DNA of 64,000 nt, from NCBI GenBank assembly GCA_023389035.1, contig JAEWFC010000023.1, forward strand, positions 124,001 through 188,000, read 5' to 3'. This DNA is from Acidobacteriota bacterium. GTDB taxonomy: Bacteria; Acidobacteriota; Blastocatellia; Pyrinomonadales; Pyrinomonadaceae. The position numbers and the translations under genes are program-made. Within the stretch, counting starts at the first letter, position 1, and the number at the start of each line of letters is the position of its first letter. Shown here piece after piece: positions 17,734 through 25,671 of this stretch. Under the pieces are notes generated by a model. The model worked only from the letters and a program-made list of their open reading frames with translations. It was not told the DNA's origin and made no database searches.

Positions 17734-18624
17734 ATGCTTCCAATCACCGAACAGGAAAACCCTAAGACCGCCGAGATCGATAAAGCATCGACGCTCGATG
17801 CTCTTCGTCTGATCAACGACGATGACAAAGGCGTCGCACTCGCTGTCGAGAAAGTTCTGCCCGAGATCGCCGAAGTCGTCGACCGCGTGGTCGAGAGACT
17901 GAGAAACGGTGGACGTCTCTTCTATGTCGGCACGGGAACAAGCGGAAGGCTTGGTGTCTTGGACGCGTCAGAGATCCCGCCGACCTTCGGCGTGTCGTAC
18001 GATCTGATCCAGGGTGTGATCGCCGGCGGTTACGATGCCCTGTACAAGGCAAGCGAGGCCAGTGAGGACGACAAGGCCGCGGGTGCCAAAGACCTGCAAT
18101 CACGCGGCGCCACAGGAAACGACGCCGTCATCGGCATCGCAGCCTCGGGCCGCACGCCCTACACTATCGGTGCGGTCGAGTATGCAAGATCGATCGGCTG
18201 CTTCACAGCTTGCATCGTCTGCAATCCCGATTCCGAGATAACCAAAGCCGTCGATATCGCCATCGTCCCCGTCGTCGGCCCCGAGGCCATCACCGGCTCC
18301 ACCCGCATGAAGGCAGGCACAGCGCAAAAGCTCGTCCTCAATATGATCTCCACCGCCGCAATGATCCGCCTCGGATACGTTCGCGGCAATCGGATGACGA
18401 ATGTAAAGCCTTCAAACGAAAAACTAGTCGACCGCAGCCGACGCATTCTAATGTCGGAAACCGGACTCGACGATGCCGCCTCCGCAGAACTAATGGAACA
18501 GGCCGGCAACGACCTTCGCGTCGCCTTGGTAATGCAGGCAGCTGAGGTCGATGCCGATACTGCGAAAAAGGCACTCGGCGAATCCGAGTTTATAGTCAGC
18601 GACGCGATATCCTCACTAAAATAA
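17734..18624 (+). CDS. murQ: N-acetylmuramic acid 6-phosphate etherase
   Basis: A 296-residue SIS-domain lyase that cleaves MurNAc-6-P to GlcNAc-6-P and D-lactate. The sugar-phosphate loop GTGTSGRLG lies at 67-74. The next helix carries DASEIPPTFG with Glu80, corresponding to the catalytic acid of E. coli MurQ. GSTRMKAGTAQK is also present. Length is typical (298 in E. coli). It sits eight bases after the TonB_C gene and abuts the symporter start with no gap, so it is in the middle of a five-gene operon. Its product D-lactate may feed the flavoprotein at 25672-27183, and GlcNAc-6-P would feed NagA. Confidence 0.95.
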   Translation: MLPITEQENPKTAEIDKASTLDALRLINDDDKGVALAVEKVLPEIAEVVDRVVERLRNGGRLFYVGTGTSGRLGVLDASEIPPTFGVSYDLIQGVIAGGYDALYKASEASEDDKAAGAKDLQSRGATGNDAVIGIAASGRTPYTIGAVEYARSIGCFTACIVCNPDSEITKAVDIAIVPVVGPEAITGSTRMKAGTAQKLVLNMISTAAMIRLGYVRGNRMTNVKPSNEKLVDRSRRILMSETGLDDAASAELMEQAGNDLRVALVMQAAEVDADTAKKALGESEFIVSDAISSLK

Positions 18625-20148
18625 ATGCAAACACTCGACCTCATCATCATCTTCGGATATCTGATCGGCATTACGGCGTTCGGTATCTGGTATGCGGGTA
18701 AGCAGGAAACGACCGAGGGCTATTTCGTCGGTGACCGCAGCGTGCCGTGGTGGGCGATCGCGATGTCTATCGTCGCGACGGAAACCAGCACGATCACGTT
18801 CATTTCCGTGCCAGGTTACGCCTTCGCAAAGAACGGCAACTTCATGTTCATCCAGCTGGTGCTTGGTTATCTGCTTGGGCGTATCGTGATCTCGCTGGTC
18901 TTTATCCCAATGTACTTTCGGGGCGAGCTGCAAACGGTTTATCAGCTTTTAGGCGACCGCTTCGGCGGGAAGGTAAAGATGCTCGCGTCCGGCCTTTTTG
19001 TCGTCATGCGAAATATCGCCGACGGCATTCGTCTGCTGCTGACCGCGATCGTCCTCGCCGCCGTTTACACCGCCTTCAATCCGCAAACCGCACCTGAGGT
19101 CGTGATCATCGGTTCGATCCTGATATTGGGGATCGTGATGATCGTCTTCACATTTTACGGCGGTATCGAGGCGGTGATCTGGGTCGAGGTCGTTCAGCTT
19201 GTCATTTATATCGGCGGTGCGATAGCCGCAGCCGTCGTACTTGTCAATAACATCGACGGCGGGCTTGGGAGTGCGATCGACATCGGCCGCCAATACGACA
19301 AATTCGCGATGTTCGATTTCAATCTCGACTTCGCGAAGACGTACACGTTCTGGGCCGGCGTGCTCGGCGGATGTTTCCTGACGATGTCGACGCATGGCAC
19401 CGATCAGTTCCTGGTGCAGCGCTATCTATGCACCGAAAAGCCAAAGGCCGCGATCACTGCCCTGCTTTCGTCGGGCCTCGTCGTGCTCGTGCAGTTCCTC
19501 GGATTCCTTTTCATCGGCGTCCTGCTTTTTGCATTCTACGAACCATTTAATATGGCGGGCTACGACACCGCGATCGGAGCGTTCCCGTTCACCGGCGGCG
19601 ACAAGGTCTTCCCCGATTTCATCACGCAGAAAATGCCGACCGGCCTTTCCGGGCTGGTCGTCGCAGCGATATTTGCCGCGGCACTTTCGTCCTCGCTGAA
19701 CGCCATCGCCGCGACCTCGGTTAACGACATCTACAAGAAATTCGCGAAGGACATATCGGACCGTCATCTGTTAAAGGTGTCCGGCATTCTAACTGTCGTA
19801 TTCGGGATCGTGCAGATCGCTGTGGCCGTGGGACTCGAGATCGCGATCCGTGCCGGAGCCGTTCAGGATTCAGCTCTCGGTCTCGCACTCTCGGTAGCCT
19901 CGCTTATCAACGGCCCGATACTTGGCGTCTTTCTCGTCGGTGCGTTTATCAAAAACGCCCGCGAGGTCCACGCCCTCGCCGGCATGGCGGTGAGCATTTT
20001 GGTAATGACCTATCTGCTGCTCGCATCAAATGGTTTCGTCCCCGGGCCGGTCATCGCTTGGCCGTGGTATGCACTGATCGGCAGCCTGCTTACGGTGACC
20101 GTCGCATTTCTTAGCACTTTGATAATTCGTTCTGATAAAAATGATTAA
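18625..20148 (+). CDS. Sodium/solute symporter (SSS family), probably for amino-sugar uptake
   Basis: A 507-residue membrane protein with about 13 hydrophobic helices. The SSS signature is seen in the first helices (GIWYAGKQETTEGYFVGDRSVPW), in the sodium-site helix (LSSSLNAIAATSVNDIYKKF) and in the STHGTDQFLVQRYLC segment typical of the sugar/sialic-acid branch. It starts on the base after the murQ stop and overlaps the GH3 gene by eight bases, so translation is coupled. In E. coli and B. subtilis MurNAc enters through the PTS MurP, which phosphorylates it. A sodium symporter here explains the separate kinase. Substrate assignment is from context. Confidence 0.88.
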   Translation: MQTLDLIIIFGYLIGITAFGIWYAGKQETTEGYFVGDRSVPWWAIAMSIVATETSTITFISVPGYAFAKNGNFMFIQLVLGYLLGRIVISLVFIPMYFRGELQTVYQLLGDRFGGKVKMLASGLFVVMRNIADGIRLLLTAIVLAAVYTAFNPQTAPEVVIIGSILILGIVMIVFTFYGGIEAVIWVEVVQLVIYIGGAIAAAVVLVNNIDGGLGSAIDIGRQYDKFAMFDFNLDFAKTYTFWAGVLGGCFLTMSTHGTDQFLVQRYLCTEKPKAAITALLSSGLVVLVQFLGFLFIGVLLFAFYEPFNMAGYDTAIGAFPFTGGDKVFPDFITQKMPTGLSGLVVAAIFAAALSSSLNAIAATSVNDIYKKFAKDISDRHLLKVSGILTVVFGIVQIAVAVGLEIAIRAGAVQDSALGLALSVASLINGPILGVFLVGAFIKNAREVHALAGMAVSILVMTYLLLASNGFVPGPVIAWPWYALIGSLLTVTVAFLSTLIIRSDKND

Positions 20149-21961
20149 GCTTCTTAGTTTCGCGATCACACTCTCGATCCTCTTGCAATCGCTTTCAAGC
20201 GTCGCGACAGCGAATCCGCAGTCGCAGAAGTTTGAGCCGTCGAAAAAGTCCTGGGATTGGGCCGACAAGACGCTCAAGAAAATGACCACGGACGAAAAGG
20301 TCGGCCAGCTTATCCACGTCGGTATAAACGCTCGCTTTGCGAACCAGGACAGTTGGTTCTTCAAAGACCTGCGCCGTCACGTCACGGAAAACAAGATCGG
20401 CGGGATCATCTTTTTCGGTGCGCCGATCTACGAAACGACCCACATCGCCAACCGAATGCAGGAAGCTGCAAAGGTACCGCTTCTGATGTCGCTCGACGCC
20501 GAGACCGGCATCGGCATGCGTTTCCAGGACGCGACGAATTTCCCTTGGGCCATGGCGGTCACCGCGACAGGCGAGCCCGAGTTCGCACGGCGAATGGGCG
20601 TGATCACAGGCCGCGAAGCGCGTGCCATCGGCACTCAGCACGTTTACGCTCCGGTGCTGGACGTGAATAACAATGCAGCAAATCCCGTGATAAATGTCCG
20701 AAGCTTTGGCGAAGACCCCGAAGACGTCGCACGCTTTGGTGTCGCTTTTGCAGAAGGCGTTCAAAGCCAGCGGGTCATCGCGACCGCAAAGCACTTTCCC
20801 GGCCACGGCGACACGAACGTCGATTCACACCGCGGCCTGCCGATCATCGACCTGCCGCGTTCGCGATTCGATTCACTTGAGCTGATGCCGTTCAAGCGTG
20901 CTATCGACGCCGGCATCGGGTCGATAATGGTCGCCCACATCGCCCTACCGCAGATCGATGATGAACAAGTAAAACCGCTGAAAGATTACCAGGGCGGCGA
21001 TGCCGAGCCCGGCACCGAGATCGTCTCGGAAAGCGCGTACGTTCCGGCGACGCTTTCGGCAAAGGTGCAGACCGGCATCCTGCGAAACGAGATGGGCTTT
21101 AAGGGTCTGATCGTGTCCGATGCGATGTCGATGAGCGGCCTGACGCTCTATTTCACGCAGGAAGAAGCCGGCGTCCGTGCTTTCCTCGCCGGAACCGACA
21201 TCCTCGAAAAACCCGAGAACGTCGATAAGATGATCGCTGGCCTGAAAGCCGCCGTAGCCAGCGGCCGCATTCCGATGGCACGACTCGATGAATCCGTCCG
21301 ACGTCAGCTTGCGTGGAAACACGCCGTCGGACTGACCGATCAAAAGATCACGCCGCTCGACCAGATCGACCGCATCGTCGGCGGTCCTGATTCCACAAAG
21401 CTAACGGACGAGATAGCCGAAAAGGCAGTCACGTTAGTAAGACAAGAAGGCGGAGTATTGCCGCTGGATAGAAACGCCAAGATTTCGGTGCTCGGGATCT
21501 CAAATGGTTTTGACGGACCCGGAACAATGGGCTCGTTTGCCGGGACCTTGCGATCCGGCGGTCTGAAATTCTCGCAAGCCTATCTGCAGGAAAACTCACT
21601 GGCCGAGCAAACAGCCGCCGCTCGAAAAGCCGTTAGCGAATCGGATGTTGTCATTGTCGGACTCTACGGCCGCGTCCGGTCCGGTGCCGCAAACAGCGTC
21701 GGCATTCCCGAAAACGGTGCCGCAATACTCCGCGAAGCACTCGCTGCGGGCAAGAAAGTTATCGGCGTCAGCTTCGGCAATCCATATATTCTGTCATCGT
21801 TCCCGGAGATGAAGACCTATATCGTCGCTTACGGCGATATGCCGAGCCTGCAGCGCGCCGCTGCCCGAGGCCTGTTGGGCCAACAAGGCTTCACCGGCAA
21901 ACTGCCGATCTCGCTCCCAGGCCTGCATCCGCGCGGAACGGGAACTCAGATCAATAAATGA
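20141..21961 (+). CDS. Glycoside hydrolase family 3, NagZ-like beta-N-acetylglucosaminidase (exported)
   Basis: A 606-residue protein with a signal peptide (about 1-24). The GH3 barrel (about 40-390) shows the NagZ loop KHFPGHGDT (217-225) followed by D228-S229-H230, the Asp/His dyad unique to N-acetylhexosaminidases of this family, and the nucleophile Asp327 in IVSDAMSM. A C-terminal alpha/beta domain (about 430-606) is present as in Gram-positive NagZ, unlike the short E. coli enzyme. Export, together with the exported NamZ fusion, suggests that both sugars of the glycan are released outside the cytoplasmic membrane. It is the last gene of the kinase-MurQ operon and is followed by an inverted repeat. 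Confidence 0.9.
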   Translation: MIKLLSFAITLSILLQSLSSVATANPQSQKFEPSKKSWDWADKTLKKMTTDEKVGQLIHVGINARFANQDSWFFKDLRRHVTENKIGGIIFFGAPIYETTHIANRMQEAAKVPLLMSLDAETGIGMRFQDATNFPWAMAVTATGEPEFARRMGVITGREARAIGTQHVYAPVLDVNNNAANPVINVRSFGEDPEDVARFGVAFAEGVQSQRVIATAKHFPGHGDTNVDSHRGLPIIDLPRSRFDSLELMPFKRAIDAGIGSIMVAHIALPQIDDEQVKPLKDYQGGDAEPGTEIVSESAYVPATLSAKVQTGILRNEMGFKGLIVSDAMSMSGLTLYFTQEEAGVRAFLAGTDILEKPENVDKMIAGLKAAVASGRIPMARLDESVRRQLAWKHAVGLTDQKITPLDQIDRIVGGPDSTKLTDEIAEKAVTLVRQEGGVLPLDRNAKISVLGISNGFDGPGTMGSFAGTLRSGGLKFSQAYLQENSLAEQTAAARKAVSESDVVIVGLYGRVRSGAANSVGIPENGAAILREALAAGKKVIGVSFGNPYILSSFPEMKTYIVAYGDMPSLQRAAARGLLGQQGFTGKLPISLPGLHPRGTGTQINK

Positions 21962-22036
21962 ACAACGGATTAACTCGGATTTCCACAGATTAATGTACTT
22001 AAATTGATCCGCGAGAATCTGCGATCATCCGTTGTT
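21961..22036. repeat. 76-bp imperfect palindrome between the NagZ-like gene and lysA
   Basis: The left arm starts AACAACGGAT (21961-21970) and the right arm ends ATCCGTTGTT (22027-22036), perfect over 10 bases. The homology continues imperfectly over about 33 bases per arm (CACAGATTAA facing TTGATCCGCG) around an A/T-rich centre. It begins on the last base of the upstream gene's stop codon. It may act as an mRNA hairpin or be a REP/MITE-like dispersed element. Confidence 0.6.
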
Positions 22037-22044
22037 AAATTCTT

Positions 22045-23466
22045 ATGCCTCAAAACTGGCAGATCGAAAACTTCCTCGAAACTCGCAGCGGCCGGCTTCA
22101 CATCGACGGCGTCGATGCCGCCAAGCTTGCCCGGGAATACGGCACGCCGCTTTTCGTCTACAGTGAGCCGCGCATTCGCCACAACATCGAACGGCTTCAA
22201 AAGGTCGGCGAGAATGTCGGCTGTGCGTTCAAGCTTTGCTACGCCGCAAAAGCGATGTCAACGCTCGGCGTCCTTCGTACGGTGCGGGACGCGGGCTGCG
22301 ACCTTGAGGTCAATTCCGGCGGCGAGCTTTGGAAGGCTTTGAAAGCCGGTTTCCGAGGCGACCAACTGAACTTCAACGGCCTGAGCAAAGAGGTCTGGGA
22401 ACTTGAGCTAGCGATTGAAAGCGGCGTTTACGCGATACAGGTCGATTCGCTCTACGAACTTTCGGTGATCGAAGAAACAGCAAAGCGGCAAGGCAAGAAA
22501 GCGAACGTCAGCCTGCGGCTCGTGCCCGAGATCGAATCGAACACACATTCAGGCCTGCAGACCGCGTTGCTCACATCAAAGTTCGGAATGATGCCGGACG
22601 AAGCCTTCGCTGCCTTCGCACAATATAAAGATTCAAAGCACCTCGAGCTTCGCGGAATTCACCTTCACGTCGGATCGCAAAACCCTTCGCCTGATGTTTA
22701 CGAGCAGGCGTTCAGTGAAATGTTCGCGGCCCTGCTTCGCATCTTTCGCGACACCGGCATCCGGCTGCAGCACATAAATCTAGGCGGCGGTTTTCCCGTC
22801 GATTATCTTCGCGACTCGTCGCAGGCCGACGAGTTCCCTGCCGAGCAACGGGAAATGTTCGCCGCTGATTTCGAGCCCGCCGCAGCAATGAAAAACGCTT
22901 GGGCCGCGGTCCGCAAACATGCCGAAGCCCAGAACGCCGTCGACCTGCTCGAGGGCATTACACTGCTGCTCGAGCCCGGCCGCTCGATCATTGCCGACGC
23001 CGCCGTCTGCCTAACCACGGTCCGCAACGCCAAACAGCGTCCGATCGACGAATCCGCGATCCGCGATCCACGATCCGCGATCGATTCCTGGCTTCTCACC
23101 GACGCCGGCTTCAACATCCTGCTGTCGATGGAAACATATAAATGGTATTACCACCTGATCTCCGCGGATCGTGCCGGCGAACCGCACCGCACGCCGTACA
23201 AGGTGGCCGGCCCGCTGTGCGATGGCGGCGATGTTTATTTTGATATCGAGGGGTTGGGCCGCCTGCCGGATCACCGTCTGCTGCCCGAAAATGTCGAGCC
23301 CGGCGAGGTGCTCGCGTTGCTAAACTGCGGTGCCTATTCGCTCGCTCAGGCGTCGCAGTACAACGCCCGCTTCTTGCCGCCGGTCGTGCTCACAAAAGCC
23401 GACGGCACCGCTGAATTGATCCGCCGACGCGATAACTTCCAAGACCTGATCGCGAGCGACCTCTGA
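22045..23466 (+). CDS. lysA: Diaminopimelate decarboxylase (PLP-dependent, lysA-type) with small in-frame insertion
   Basis: A 473-residue fold-III PLP decarboxylase, expected to convert meso-diaminopimelate to lysine. It shows the Schiff-base Lys69 (CYAAKAM), HVGSQNPSP, LGGGFPVDY, the phosphate-binding EPGRSI and late motifs GPLCDGGD and GAYSLAQASQYN. LysA usually has CES-D in the substrate loop, while here it reads CDGGD, so a related amino-acid decarboxylase is possible. Residues about 334-347 (ESAIRDPRSAIDSW) are encoded by a repeat (23050-23087) and probably form a surface loop. It begins eight bases after the palindrome and its stop directly abuts the stop of the convergent gene at 23467. 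Confidence 0.78.
   Translation: MPQNWQIENFLETRSGRLHIDGVDAAKLAREYGTPLFVYSEPRIRHNIERLQKVGENVGCAFKLCYAAKAMSTLGVLRTVRDAGCDLEVNSGGELWKALKAGFRGDQLNFNGLSKEVWELELAIESGVYAIQVDSLYELSVIEETAKRQGKKANVSLRLVPEIESNTHSGLQTALLTSKFGMMPDEAFAAFAQYKDSKHLELRGIHLHVGSQNPSPDVYEQAFSEMFAALLRIFRDTGIRLQHINLGGGFPVDYLRDSSQADEFPAEQREMFAADFEPAAAMKNAWAAVRKHAEAQNAVDLLEGITLLLEPGRSIIADAAVCLTTVRNAKQRPIDESAIRDPRSAIDSWLLTDAGFNILLSMETYKWYYHLISADRAGEPHRTPYKVAGPLCDGGDVYFDIEGLGRLPDHRLLPENVEPGEVLALLNCGAYSLAQASQYNARFLPPVVLTKADGTAELIRRRDNFQDLIASDL
23050..23087. repeat. Short repeat inserted in frame in lysA
   Basis: Two direct copies of GATCCGCGATC and a partial third occur within 38 bases bounded by GAATC and GATTC, giving partial self-complementarity. 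The segment keeps the frame and adds about 13 residues to the protein. Confidence 0.5.
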
Positions 23467-24960
23467 TCATCTGACCGACGAGACTATCCCGCGAAGCTGT
23501 TCGAATTCCGGCTCGGAAAGCTCAAGTTCATGACGCTCGACCAACTCGCTTAGCGATACCAGCGAGGTCGCTTTTCCGACACGGCTTCGCATTGTCCGCA
23601 CGGTTTCGAAAAGCTTGCCGACAGCCGCATCCAGCGCTTCGTCGAGATCAAGCTTCGCCGCGCGGTCTGCGATCTCCGCGATCGCCGATGCCCTAAAGGT
23701 CATCTGCGGCACGTCGTCGACAGCCTCAAGAGCCTCGTTCAGCAGCGTCGCCGCCTTGTCCTTTTTGCCGAGCTTTACCGCCTCATCGCTCATCCCGATC
23801 AGAGCAAACGCACGCTGGCCATTGTCGGCGATCGCGTTCAATGCCTGCCTCGCGAGTTCATCGTTGCCCTGAAATTCGCAAACCCGTGCGATCTGCGAAA
23901 GCGCGACCATCGACTGCTCTTCGTCCTCGATACCCTCGGCGATCTCGATCGCACGCTCGCCTTTATCGAATCCGGCAAACTGCGTCGCGATCGCCGTGAA
24001 CAGCCCGAACCGCTCGCGGCTGCTTCGCGTCTCAGAATCTTTTTGCGACCGCAGAACCTCGTACGATTCGTCGAGAGCTTCGAGAGCGTCGTCCTTTCGG
24101 TCCGTCCGCCAAAAATGACGTGCGTGGCCGAGCAATGCATTCGCCATAGCCGTCTTGTCAGCGACCAGGTCCAAGGCTCTGTCCGAAAGGTCTTCGCTGC
24201 CCGCACGCAGCAGGCCGACCGAGATGCTGCCGAAAAATGCGTCGCGATGAATGCTCTCGAGCTTCTCGGCATGCTCCCTCGCCGCATCGAGCGTGCTTAC
24301 CGCCTTATCGTTCCGGCCCGCTTCGATGTATAGATTTCCGAGCTCGATCAGCGACCGCACGCGTTCCTCGTCATGCTCGATCTCAGCAGCGTCCGCAACC
24401 GCAAGGTCGAGCCCGTCGATCTCCGTCGCAGAACCGTCCGCGATCGCCGCTTGTGCGATCGAGCCCCGAGCGTTGACTCGTGCTGCCGGGAACGCGATCT
24501 CACTGATGGTCTGCGAAGCCGCGTCCGAGTTCCCGTCGCGGGCCTGCCGAACAGCGATCGACGCGAGCACAAATTCCGGATGTGCCATTTTGTCCGCGAT
24601 CTTTCGCGCAGCGTCGAACTGCCCTTTGCCCGCCTTCACCATCCCGATGCGTTCGATGCCCTCGGACCGCAGCCCCGGATCGTCGATCGCGTCCGCAAGC
24701 TGGTGCGCGTATTCATCGTCATCGATCTCAGCACATTTTCCGGCGACCGCGATCAGCAAGCGGTCACGTACGAATGGATCATCGACCGTATTCGCAAACT
24801 CCGCCGCCATATCGACATTGCCCGCGTCGAGATACCGTTGCACCACCGCCCGCATCGCATCCGAATGATCGTCACCCGGCTCGATCCGCTCCGCAACATA
24901 AGCCGCACACGAAAGCACATCAGCCTCAGCGTCTTCTCTGGAAATAAAATGTTCAGCCAT
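23467..24960 (-). CDS. Alpha-solenoid (TPR-like) repeat protein of unknown function
   Basis: A 497-residue acidic, helical protein with no signal peptide or membrane segment. It is made of degenerate helix pairs of 30-40 residues with recurring Ala/Leu/Ile spacing (for example AVSTLDAAREHAEKL, ALEALDESYEVL, ATLLNEALEAVDDV), resembling TPR or SEL1-type solenoids, and is probably a cytosolic scaffold. It is the third gene of a minus-strand run behind the flavoprotein and the HAD hydrolase (gaps of 11 and 7 bases), so it may work with one of them. I do not recognise a named family. Confidence 0.75.
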   Translation of the reverse strand: MAEHFISREDAEADVLSCAAYVAERIEPGDDHSDAMRAVVQRYLDAGNVDMAAEFANTVDDPFVRDRLLIAVAGKCAEIDDDEYAHQLADAIDDPGLRSEGIERIGMVKAGKGQFDAARKIADKMAHPEFVLASIAVRQARDGNSDAASQTISEIAFPAARVNARGSIAQAAIADGSATEIDGLDLAVADAAEIEHDEERVRSLIELGNLYIEAGRNDKAVSTLDAAREHAEKLESIHRDAFFGSISVGLLRAGSEDLSDRALDLVADKTAMANALLGHARHFWRTDRKDDALEALDESYEVLRSQKDSETRSSRERFGLFTAIATQFAGFDKGERAIEIAEGIEDEEQSMVALSQIARVCEFQGNDELARQALNAIADNGQRAFALIGMSDEAVKLGKKDKAATLLNEALEAVDDVPQMTFRASAIAEIADRAAKLDLDEALDAAVGKLFETVRTMRSRVGKATSLVSLSELVERHELELSEPEFEQLRGIVSSVR

Positions 24961-24967
24961 TTATCAA

Positions 24968-25660
24968 TTAAACGAAAACGCGGCGGATCGATTCCGGCAT
25001 CCAGTCATCGAGATGTTTTGCGATATAGTCGGCGCCTGCTTCGCGGAGCGTGTCGGCGGAGACGGTGTTCGCGACGCCGAGCACCATCAGGTCGGCGGCC
25101 TTACCGGCCTGCACGCCTTGCGGTGAATCTTCGATCACAAGGCAGTCCGCGTGGATCATCGGCAGGCCGCCTTTTTCGATGCGTGCGAGATCGATGCGGC
25201 GAAATCCCTCGCGATAGCATTTCGGATCCGGCTTGTGCGTGTCGATGTCTTCGGCACTCAAGATCACGTCAAAGTACGGTGCAAGGCCGGTCAGGCTAAG
25301 CACCAGATCGATCTCCTCACGCCGCGCCATGCTAACGACGCCCAGAGCAAATTCCTGCGAACATTTCTTAATGAAATTCTCAACGCCATCAAAAAGCGTC
25401 ACGCTTTCGCCGACGCTTTCACGCCACTTCGCGGTTTTTGCGCCAAGCACCGATGCCATCTCGTCCGGGCTCACGTCTTTGCCCGCCTCTTCAAAGACGG
25501 ACCCGACAAAAGCCGTGTCATTCATTCCCATCCGTGCGTAATACATTTCGTCGGTCAGCTCGATACCGTACGGCTTCATCACCTCGCGGTAAGACTCGCA
25601 CTGCACCTGTTCGTCGTTGATGACGACGCCGTTCCAATCCATCAAAATCGCTTTGATCAT
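24968..25660 (-). CDS. HAD-family hydrolase (beta-phosphoglucomutase-like) with altered motif I
   Basis: A 230-residue HAD protein with the nucleophile Asp8 in MDWNGVV, a helical C1 cap (about 15-90), motif II Ser in VVSMARR, motif III Lys in THKPDPKCY, and motif IV in VIEDSPQGVQAG. In most phosphatases and mutases the second residue after the nucleophile is also Asp (DxD). Here it is Asn10, so the general acid/base is changed, as in some HAD subgroups. The cap and EDSPQGVQAG are like beta-PGM and sugar-phosphate phosphatases. It lies in one transcription unit with a D-lactate/glycolate-dehydrogenase-like flavoprotein, so 2-phosphoglycolate- or sugar-phosphate-like substrates are conceivable. 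Confidence 0.82.
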   Translation of the reverse strand: MIKAILMDWNGVVINDEQVQCESYREVMKPYGIELTDEMYYARMGMNDTAFVGSVFEEAGKDVSPDEMASVLGAKTAKWRESVGESVTLFDGVENFIKKCSQEFALGVVSMARREEIDLVLSLTGLAPYFDVILSAEDIDTHKPDPKCYREGFRRIDLARIEKGGLPMIHADCLVIEDSPQGVQAGKAADLMVLGVANTVSADTLREAGADYIAKHLDDWMPESIRRVFV

Positions 25661-25671
25661 AATCTTATTGC

